19,332 nt of DNA from Lachnospiraceae bacterium (GTDB lineage Bacteria > Bacillota_A > Clostridia > Lachnospirales > Lachnospiraceae). The translations under genes were made by a program, and so were the position numbers. Below are positions 14,064 to 19,332 of this stretch, piece after piece. The stretch is from the NCBI GenBank assembly GCA_017634255.1, contig JAGBNT010000013.1, forward strand, positions 1 through 19,332, written 5' to 3'. The number at the start of each line of letters is the position of its first letter. Within the stretch, counting starts at the first letter, position 1. The notes beneath the pieces are model-generated. The model did not search any database. It was not told where the DNA came from and worked only from the letters and a program-made list of their open reading frames with translations.

Positions 14064-15211
14064 GAATTGATCTTTGCTCTAACGTACTCCCTGGTAAGGC
14101 GCTCGGTTTCCAGAATGTCTTCAAGGCTTTTAGCCCCGTTAAGCTGTACGCTGTCCATGGCATCCTCTATAAGAGCGACTATATCCAGATACCCCGTCCT
14201 GCCCTTTAGAAAAGCGGCTACAGCCTCTTCGTTGGCGGCATTAAACACTGTCGGCATGCCACCCTCCGCTCTTGCTGCCCTTAATGCCAGCTCCAGTGCC
14301 CTGAAGGTCTTTGTATCAGGTCGTTCGAAGGTAAGCTCCTTAAGCTCAAACAGATCGAGCCTCTTTTCCTTAAGGTATATCCTCTCGGGCCAGGTAAGGG
14401 CATACTGTATCGGCAGGTGCATATCCGGTATTCCAAGCTGGGCGATGACCGCTCCGTCCCTGAACATGACGGCTGAGTGGACTATGCTCTGGGGATGGAC
14501 GACAACCTCTATATTGTCATAATCAGTGTCGAACAGCCAGTGTGCCTCCATAACCTCAAGACCCTTATTTGCAAGTGTAGAGGAATCGATCGTGACCTTT
14601 GCCCCCATATCCCAGTTGGGGTGCTTTAAAGCCTGCGCTGCCGTCATAGCGGCTAATTCCTCTCTTTTCCTGCCCCTGAAGGGTCCTCCGGAAGCCGTAA
14701 GGAGAATCTTTTCTACCTCTCCCGCTTCTCCGCCCCTGAGAGACTGGAATATGGCGGAATGTTCAGAGTCCACCGGGAGGATTTTTACCCCCTTCTCCTT
14801 TGCGAGCGGCATTATAAGGTGCCCGGCGCAAACGAGGGTCTCTTTGTTGGCAAGGGCTATGTCCTTACCCGCCCTTATTGCCTCCATGACCGGCTCTATA
14901 CCTATCATTCCGACCATTGCGCCGACAACGGTATCTGCTTCGGCAAGCCTGGCAGCTTCGATTATCCCCTCCATGCCTGACAGTACCCTCGTAGAAGTAT
15001 CTGCTATGGCAGTCTCAAGGCTCTTTGCCGCCTCCTTATCATAGAGGACTGCCAGCCCGGGGGAAAACTCCCTTACCTGCTCCTCCATCAGAGCCGCGTT
15101 CTTTCCGGCAGCCAATGCCAAAACCTTGAATTTATCCCTGTTTTCTCTTACTATGTCCAGCGTCTGAGTTCCTATGGAACCGGTTGAACCTAAGATAACT
15201 ATATTCTTCAT
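14060..15211 (-). CDS. dxr: 1-deoxy-D-xylulose-5-phosphate reductoisomerase
   Basis: This enzyme commits carbon to the MEP isoprenoid pathway by converting DXP to 2-C-methyl-D-erythritol 4-phosphate with NADPH and a divalent metal. It has 383 residues, the normal length. The nucleotide-binding start ILGSTGSIGTQTLDIV (6-21) is clear. ALANKETLVCAG (about 118-129) and the metal and substrate motif PVDSEHSAIFQ (about 146-156) follow. Then come TASGGPFRG and the catalytic-loop region with MGAKVTIDSSTLANKG and VHPQSIVHS. The C-terminal helical part ends AKINS. ATG 15211 has AGGA about 10 bases upstream. A 61-base gap separates it from cdsA and holds a short palindrome CTCCCG-G-CGGGAG without a T run, so read-through is expected. 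Confidence 0.97.
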   Translation of the reverse strand: MKNIVILGSTGSIGTQTLDIVRENRDKFKVLALAAGKNAALMEEQVREFSPGLAVLYDKEAAKSLETAIADTSTRVLSGMEGIIEAARLAEADTVVGAMVGMIGIEPVMEAIRAGKDIALANKETLVCAGHLIMPLAKEKGVKILPVDSEHSAIFQSLRGGEAGEVEKILLTASGGPFRGRKREELAAMTAAQALKHPNWDMGAKVTIDSSTLANKGLEVMEAHWLFDTDYDNIEVVVHPQSIVHSAVMFRDGAVIAQLGIPDMHLPIQYALTWPERIYLKEKRLDLFELKELTFERPDTKTFRALELALRAARAEGGMPTVFNAANEEAVAAFLKGRTGYLDIVALIEDAMDSVQLNGAKSLEDILETERLTREYVRAKINS

Positions 15212-15272
15212 ATGTGTTTTTCCTGTGAATTATTGGGTCTCCCGGCGGGAGCTTATAATGAACTAATTCGCC

Positions 15273-16076
15273 CTATCCCTGAAAGAATCTGGATAAAATA
15301 TAGATGACCGGAGCGGTGACAATTACCGAATCGAAACGGTCGAGAACCCCGCCATGCCCGGGAATGAGCCTGCCGTAGTCCTTTATATCGTAATTTCTCT
15401 TGATCGCCGAAGCAAATAGATCTCCGAACTGCGACAAAACCGCGCCTATGGCACAGATCATACAATAAGAAATACCATATCCCCCTATGATATAACCGTA
15501 GATATAGCCTACCAGCGCGCTGCCGATAACTCCGCCCACGGCTCCCTCGACGGACTTCTTTGGGCTCAATACGGGCGCCAGCTTATGCTTTCCCAGCGCA
15601 ACGCCTGAAAAATAAGCGCAGGTATCGCAGACCCAGGACGTAATAAAGATAAGCCATACCGTATATATACCCTTCTCGGAGCTTCTGGTCAGGTAGATAA
15701 AACTGATCATGACAGCCACATAAATAAAGGCGAAATAGGTGGTAATAAAGCGAAGTGCCGTAAACTTGGGGAAGCTTACCACAAACACACACATTCCGGC
15801 TATCAGTGCGGCTATAATGAAATAAAAGAAGGTCTTTTCCTCCTTAAAGTCATAGATAAGGGCATAATAGGCGGCTGCACAGACAAAGCCGACGATATCT
15901 AGCCTGTCCGGCTTGAAGTTCTCCCTCTCCTCAGGAGCCCTGAATACCTTTAGAAGCTCCCTCATTCCGATTATGGAAATGAAGATGCACAATGCCCAAA
16001 GATAGTAGCCCCCGAAAAACAGAGCACTGCCCAATATTACAACCAAAGCCGCTCCGCTAATTATCCTGGTTAACAT
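15273..16076 (-). CDS. cdsA: Phosphatidate cytidylyltransferase (CDP-diacylglycerol synthase)
   Basis: This enzyme makes CDP-diacylglycerol from phosphatidate and CTP, the branch point for membrane phospholipids. It is a polytopic protein of 267 residues with about eight hydrophobic segments. The family signature lies near the C-terminus (about 221-248): SAIKRNYDIKDYGRLIPGHG, then GVLDRFDS, with the metal-binding Asp residues. The earlier conserved motif is LSPKKSVEGAVGG (about 163-175). The start ATG 16076 lies 20 bases inside uppS, so the genes are co-expressed. Confidence 0.95.
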   Translation of the reverse strand: MLTRIISGAALVVILGSALFFGGYYLWALCIFISIIGMRELLKVFRAPEERENFKPDRLDIVGFVCAAAYYALIYDFKEEKTFFYFIIAALIAGMCVFVVSFPKFTALRFITTYFAFIYVAVMISFIYLTRSSEKGIYTVWLIFITSWVCDTCAYFSGVALGKHKLAPVLSPKKSVEGAVGGVIGSALVGYIYGYIIGGYGISYCMICAIGAVLSQFGDLFASAIKRNYDIKDYGRLIPGHGGVLDRFDSVIVTAPVIYILSRFFQG

Positions 16077-16770
16077 TTCCGTACCTTCTGTCTCTCATTG
16101 AATAAGCCTCTACGGCTTTTTTCAACTCGTTTTCATTAAAATCGGGCCAATGCACATCCGCAAAGTAGAACTCCGTATAGGCACACTGCCACAGCAGGAA
16201 ATTAGAGAGCCTCTGCTCTCCGCTCGTCCTTATGAGCAGATCCGGATCAGGTAAGTCGCTGGTGTCGAGGAAAGAGGCTATAAGCTCGCTATTCACTTCC
16301 TCATCCATCTTGAGCGTGCCCTTTTGCTTTTCCTCTATTATACGGTTGACCGCCCTTATTATCTCATCCCGGCTGCCGTAATTTAAAGCAATGGTAAAGT
16401 TAAGACCGTCAAAGCCCTTTGTATACTCCTCCAGGTCGGCTATCGTTTCGACAATGTCGGGATCGAGCCCGCTTCTGTCCCCGATGACCCGCACCCTCAT
16501 ATTATTCTTGGAAGCCGTCTTGCGGCAGTTCTTTAAATAATTGCGCAGCAGGAGCATGAGCGCGGATACCTCATCCTTGGGTCTGGACCAGTTCTCAGTG
16601 GAAAAGGCATATACCGTCAGATATTTTATTCCAATATCATGGCAGGCGCGACAAATGGTTTCCACATTTTTCGCACCTGCCGTATGTCCGTAATTTCTGG
16701 GCATTCCCTTGGACTTGGCCCATCTTCCGTTTCCGTCTAAAATTATAGCGACATGTTCAGGTATATTCAT
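16057..16770 (-). CDS. uppS: Isoprenyl transferase (undecaprenyl diphosphate synthase)
   Basis: This enzyme extends farnesyl diphosphate with cis isoprene units to C55-PP, the lipid carrier for peptidoglycan and other envelope glycans. It has 237 residues. The phosphate-binding start HVAIILDGNGRWAKSKG (6-22) holds the catalytic Asp 12. GHTAGAKN and YAFSTENWSRP (about 54-64) follow, and the C-terminal homodimer motif is PDPDLLIRTSGEQRLSNFLL, then WQCAYTEFYF. The start ATG 16770 overlaps the frr stop as ATGA. It consumes isoprenoid units from the pathway of dxr and ispG nearby. Confidence 0.96.
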   Translation of the reverse strand: MNIPEHVAIILDGNGRWAKSKGMPRNYGHTAGAKNVETICRACHDIGIKYLTVYAFSTENWSRPKDEVSALMLLLRNYLKNCRKTASKNNMRVRVIGDRSGLDPDIVETIADLEEYTKGFDGLNFTIALNYGSRDEIIRAVNRIIEEKQKGTLKMDEEVNSELIASFLDTSDLPDPDLLIRTSGEQRLSNFLLWQCAYTEFYFADVHWPDFNENELKKAVEAYSMRDRRYGNVNQDN

Positions 16771-17318
16771 ACCGTCATTATTTCCTTTTCCTTCTCAGCC
16801 GCAGCGTCGTCGATGACCTTGATGTATTTGTCCGCCACCTTCTGCAGATCCTCCTGCATGTTGGCGATAAGGTCCTCGCTGATCTCGGATTTATCGAGCT
16901 TTTTAAACTCCTTATCTCCGTCGCGGCGGATATTTCTTATTGCCACCTTGCTGTCCTCGGCCTTCTTTTTGACCTCTTTAGCCAGATCCTTACGTCTCTC
17001 CTCAGTAAGCTCGGGAAATACAAGCCTTATAGCAGAACCGTCGTTATTCGGATTGATACCTATATTGGCAACCTGGATGGCCTTTTCTATCTCTTTTAGC
17101 ATATTCTTTTCCCAGGGCGTGATCGTAATGACCCTTGCCTCGGGAACTGCAATATTCCCGACCTGTGAAACCGGTGTCGGACTTCCATAATAATCCACCT
17201 TGACTTTATCGAGGATATGCGGATTGGCTCTTCCTGCCCTTATTGCCGCAAACTCGCTTTTCATGTTGTCAATGGTCTTCTTCATCTTGTCTTCGTACTT
17301 GTTAATTCTCTCATCCAT
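16767..17318 (-). CDS. frr: Ribosome recycling factor
   Basis: Ribosome recycling factor splits the post-termination ribosome together with EF-G and releases the mRNA and tRNA. The 183 residues are the normal length. The three-helix arm begins with YEDKMKKTIDNMKSEFAAIR, then AGRANPHILDKVKVDYYGSP (about 28-48), a near-invariant family segment. NPNNDGSAIRLVFPELTEER (about 92-111) and VAIRNIRRDGD with a C-terminal charged helix complete it. ATG 17318 is preceded by AGGGGGT about 10 bases upstream, and the gap to pyrH is only 23 bases. The pyrH-frr-uppS order is widely conserved. Confidence 0.97.
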   Translation of the reverse strand: MDERINKYEDKMKKTIDNMKSEFAAIRAGRANPHILDKVKVDYYGSPTPVSQVGNIAVPEARVITITPWEKNMLKEIEKAIQVANIGINPNNDGSAIRLVFPELTEERRKDLAKEVKKKAEDSKVAIRNIRRDGDKEFKKLDKSEISEDLIANMQEDLQKVADKYIKVIDDAAAEKEKEIMTV

Positions 17319-17341
17319 GTTATCAGTACCCCCTGATCATA

Positions 17342-18037
17342 TTATGCAGTTACAGTCGTACCGTTAAAATCACCTCTGACCGCCTTGATTATAGAATCCT
17401 CTTCCTGTAAAGCGAATACCTTCATAGGCATTTTATTTTCCAAAGCAAGTATGGAGGCTGTAAGATCCACTACCAGCAGCTTCTGGTCGATAACATCCTT
17501 AAGTGAGATGCTGTCATATCTCTTTGCCCCCGGATTTTTAGCCGGGTCTGAATCATATACTCCGTCAATAGCCTTGGCAAGCAGTATCTCGTCTGCCTCT
17601 ACCTCTATCGCCCTTAAGACCACTCCCGTATCTGTGGAAAAATACGGATGACCTGTGCCTCCCGCAAAGAATACGACATGACCGTGAGCAAAATACTTAT
17701 TAGCCCTGTCCTTTGAAAACAGCTTGGTAAAGGTTCCACATTCAAAGGGCGTGAGTATGTTTGTCATAAGACCCACGTGGCGCAGCATCTCGGAGACATA
17801 GATACAGTTCATGACCGTAGCCAGCATACCGATCTGATCGGCCTTGGTTCTGTCCATATTCTCAGAGGAACGCCCCCTCCAGAAATTGCCTCCGCCAATG
17901 ACTATTCCCACCTCTGTGCCGCCGTCAACAATGGTCTTTACCTGACGGGCAACCTTTAGAACGGTTTCTTCATCAAAGCCCGTTTTCTTATCTCCGGCAA
18001 GAGCTTCTCCTGAAAGCTTTAGCAGGACCCTCATCAT
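17342..18037 (-). CDS. pyrH: Uridylate kinase (UMP kinase)
   Basis: This enzyme phosphorylates UMP to UDP with ATP in pyrimidine nucleotide synthesis. It belongs to the amino acid kinase fold and acts as a hexamer. The 231 residues carry the N-terminal phosphate loop LLKLSGEAL (5-13), IGGGNFWRG (47-55) and the UMP-binding region DRTKADQIGMLATVMN (62-77). FFAGGTGHPYFSTDT (about 132-146) and the nucleotide-site segment AKAIDGVYDSDP follow. The ATG at 18037 overlaps the bactofilin stop (ATGATGA). The second ATG (18034) is equally possible, with AAGGG upstream. Translation coupling to a cytoskeletal gene is unusual. Confidence 0.97.
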   Translation of the reverse strand: MMRVLLKLSGEALAGDKKTGFDEETVLKVARQVKTIVDGGTEVGIVIGGGNFWRGRSSENMDRTKADQIGMLATVMNCIYVSEMLRHVGLMTNILTPFECGTFTKLFSKDRANKYFAHGHVVFFAGGTGHPYFSTDTGVVLRAIEVEADEILLAKAIDGVYDSDPAKNPGAKRYDSISLKDVIDQKLLVVDLTASILALENKMPMKVFALQEEDSIIKAVRGDFNGTTVTA

Positions 18038-19332
18038 TCCTTACCCTTAAAATTCGAGAAAAATGATGTGGGGCTGACATCGGCATAGCACTGTGAGCAG
18101 TGACCCTCGATAACAGCTCCGTTATTGATCTGAACTGCCTTGGACTTGATATCTCCCATAACAATAGCGGATGAATCCAGTATAACAGGTCCCTGCACGT
18201 CTATATCACCCTTGACAGCTCCCGCGATAACAGCGCTCGTCGCATTGATATTTCCTATGATAACCGTCTCCTGTCCAACCTTTACAGGTCCGGTGCTTAT
18301 CACATCTCCTGTGATCTTTGCCGAATCTGCAAAGATCTCTGAAGCTCTGGACGTTCCGCTTATGGAACCCGAAACGTTGAGCTTGCCTCTAATCTTGATA
18401 TTTCCGTTTACCGTTCCGATAATATCCAAAGATCCCGTAGCCTCAACATCTCCGTTGATGGTCATTCCCTCACATATCATTCCTGTTTCGTCGGTCGGTG
18501 CCTCGTCAAAGCTGAACGTATCTTCCTCCATCACCGGCATTTCCATTTCTTCACTCATTGTCCCCTCCACATTTGCTATATCTTGTGCTGCTGTACTTAC
18601 ATTTATATCAGGTGTCGCTGTAACCGGTACTGTTTCCTGTACTGCCGCTTCCGGCATAGTCGGAATGACAGGTTTTGCCGGCATTTCAGGCATTGCTGCC
18701 GGCTCAGGTGCCGGTATCGCTTCCGCTGCCGGTGCCGCCTCCATCGCGGGCTCAGGCATCACAGGTGCCGCAGGCTCAGGTATCACTGGCATTTCAGGCA
18801 CTATAACCGGCTCAGGTGCCGGTATTGCTTCCGCTGCCGGTGCCGCCTCCATCGCGGGCTCAGGCATCGCAGGCTCAGGTATCACAGGCATTTCAGGTAT
18901 TATAACCGGCTCGGGTTCAGGCATTACGGGCTCTGCTGCCGCCTCGGGCATTGCTGCCATCTCAGGTATTATGACCGGTTCAGGTGTCGGTATCGGTATC
19001 GCTTCTGCTGCCGCTGCTGCCTCCATTGCGGGTTCAGGCATCGCAGGTGCCGCAGGCTCAGGCATCACAGGCATTTCAGGCATTATAACCGGCTCGGGTT
19101 CAGGCATTGCCTCCGGCATTACGGGCATTGCAGGCTCCGCTTCCGCTTCAGGCATCGCTGCCATTTCAGGCATTACGGGCTCTGCTGCCGCCTCGGGCAT
19201 TGCCGCCATCTCAGGTATTATTACCGGTTCGGGTGTCGGTATCGGTATCGCCTCCGCTGCTGGTGCCGCCTCCATTATAGGCTCCGGTATCACTGGCATT
19301 TCAGGCATTATAACCGGCTCAGGTTCAGGCAC
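18034..19332 (-). CDS. Bactofilin with long Pro/Glu/Ala/Met repeat region, partial at window edge
   Basis: The C-terminal 150 residues (about 283-432 of the visible part) are a polymer-forming bactofilin domain, a right-handed beta-helix of repeated turns. GMTINGDVEATGSLDIIGTV, NGNIKIRGKLNVSGSISG, AKITGDVISTGPVKVG and DIDVQGPVILDSSAIVMGDI show the hydrophobic/Gly pattern. Bactofilins form nucleotide-independent filaments involved in cell shape, stalk or polar organisation. The visible N-terminal part (about 1-235) is a low-complexity repeat of Pro, Glu, Ala, Met, Val and Ile, then a short acidic linker (EEMEMPVMEEDTFSFDE). Bactofilins usually have only short disordered tails. The true start lies beyond the window; the apparent GTG at 19332 is only the edge. 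The stop overlaps pyrH, so the gene belongs to the same operon. Confidence 0.9.
   Translation of the reverse strand: MPEPEPVIMPEMPVIPEPIMEAAPAAEAIPIPTPEPVIIPEMAAMPEAAAEPVMPEMAAMPEAEAEPAMPVMPEAMPEPEPVIMPEMPVMPEPAAPAMPEPAMEAAAAAEAIPIPTPEPVIIPEMAAMPEAAAEPVMPEPEPVIIPEMPVIPEPAMPEPAMEAAPAAEAIPAPEPVIVPEMPVIPEPAAPVMPEPAMEAAPAAEAIPAPEPAAMPEMPAKPVIPTMPEAAVQETVPVTATPDINVSTAAQDIANVEGTMSEEMEMPVMEEDTFSFDEAPTDETGMICEGMTINGDVEATGSLDIIGTVNGNIKIRGKLNVSGSISGTSRASEIFADSAKITGDVISTGPVKVGQETVIIGNINATSAVIAGAVKGDIDVQGPVILDSSAIVMGDIKSKAVQINNGAVIEGHCSQCYADVSPTSFFSNFKGKE
18636..19275 (-). repeat. Nested tandem repeats coding for the bactofilin N-terminal region
   Basis: Four higher-order units each begin with MEAAPAAEAIP or MEAAAAAEAIP, at minus-strand positions 19275, 19026, 18852 and 18744. 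The first three are 83, 58 and 36 residues long and the last grades into unique sequence. Inside them a short module of the form PEPVI(I/M/V)PEMPVIPEPA recurs with variations such as PEMAAMPEAAAEPVM. Near-identical DNA blocks (for example CCGCCTCCATCGCGGGCTCA) show recent duplication, so the copy number is probably variable between strains and hard to assemble. Confidence 0.85.

Noticed and set aside
14526..15044. Plus-strand open frame of 172 codons opposite dxr
   Set aside because: The Ser/Ala-rich translation is a reverse-strand shadow of the well-recognised dxr gene.
15212..15272. Promoter or terminator in the dxr-cdsA gap
   Set aside because: There is only a 6-bp GC palindrome, no T run and no paired -35/-10. 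The gap fits simple operon read-through.
18636..19275. CRISPR array from the regular repeats
   Set aside because: The repeats are coding, in frame, imperfect and without unique equal-length spacers. They encode the bactofilin arm.

Overview
The window looks like a chromosomal segment of a Clostridia-class Firmicute, most likely a Lachnospiraceae member. The reasons are a PolC-type replicase, the conserved order pyrH-frr-uppS-cdsA-dxr-rseP-(insert)-ispG-polC, Gram-positive style AGGAGG ribosome sites, and remnants of an AAA-ATPase/PD-(D/E)XK family that is common in gut Clostridia. No genus can be named from the sequence alone. Every intact gene is on the minus strand, so the text runs from right to left.

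Right half (19332 to 13017): a compact operon. It opens, beyond the window edge, with a bactofilin carrying a long Pro/Glu/Ala/Met repeat region. Then come UMP kinase (pyrH), ribosome recycling factor (frr), undecaprenyl diphosphate synthase (uppS), CDP-diacylglycerol synthase (cdsA), DXP reductoisomerase (dxr) and site-2 protease (rseP). Genes are joined by ATGA stop/start overlaps or very short gaps. Together they serve isoprenoid and undecaprenyl carrier supply, phospholipid synthesis, translation recycling and envelope stress proteolysis.

Middle (13007 to 8872): a separate two-gene unit with its own sigma-A-like promoter interrupts the usual rseP-ispG neighbourhood. It encodes a transmembrane Ser/Thr protein kinase whose C-terminal half is TPR-like and probably outside the cell. 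An ATGA overlap couples it to a secreted protein of Ig-like repeats. This pair is the best candidate here for an undescribed signalling module.

Next (8851 to 2620): a near-consensus promoter drives ispG and polC, which overlap by 26 bases. These are followed by a possible 43-residue membrane peptide and a PilZ (c-di-GMP binding) protein.

Left part (2619 to 1): an accessory, rearranged zone. It has a structured palindromic element, a deleted AAA-ATPase pseudogene, two perfect hairpins, an orphan plus-strand promoter with RBS and a 6-residue ORF, and a degenerate receiver-domain protein preceded by LytTR-type direct repeats. It ends in a membrane glycosyltransferase-like gene split by a one-base shift in a 7-base homopolymer.
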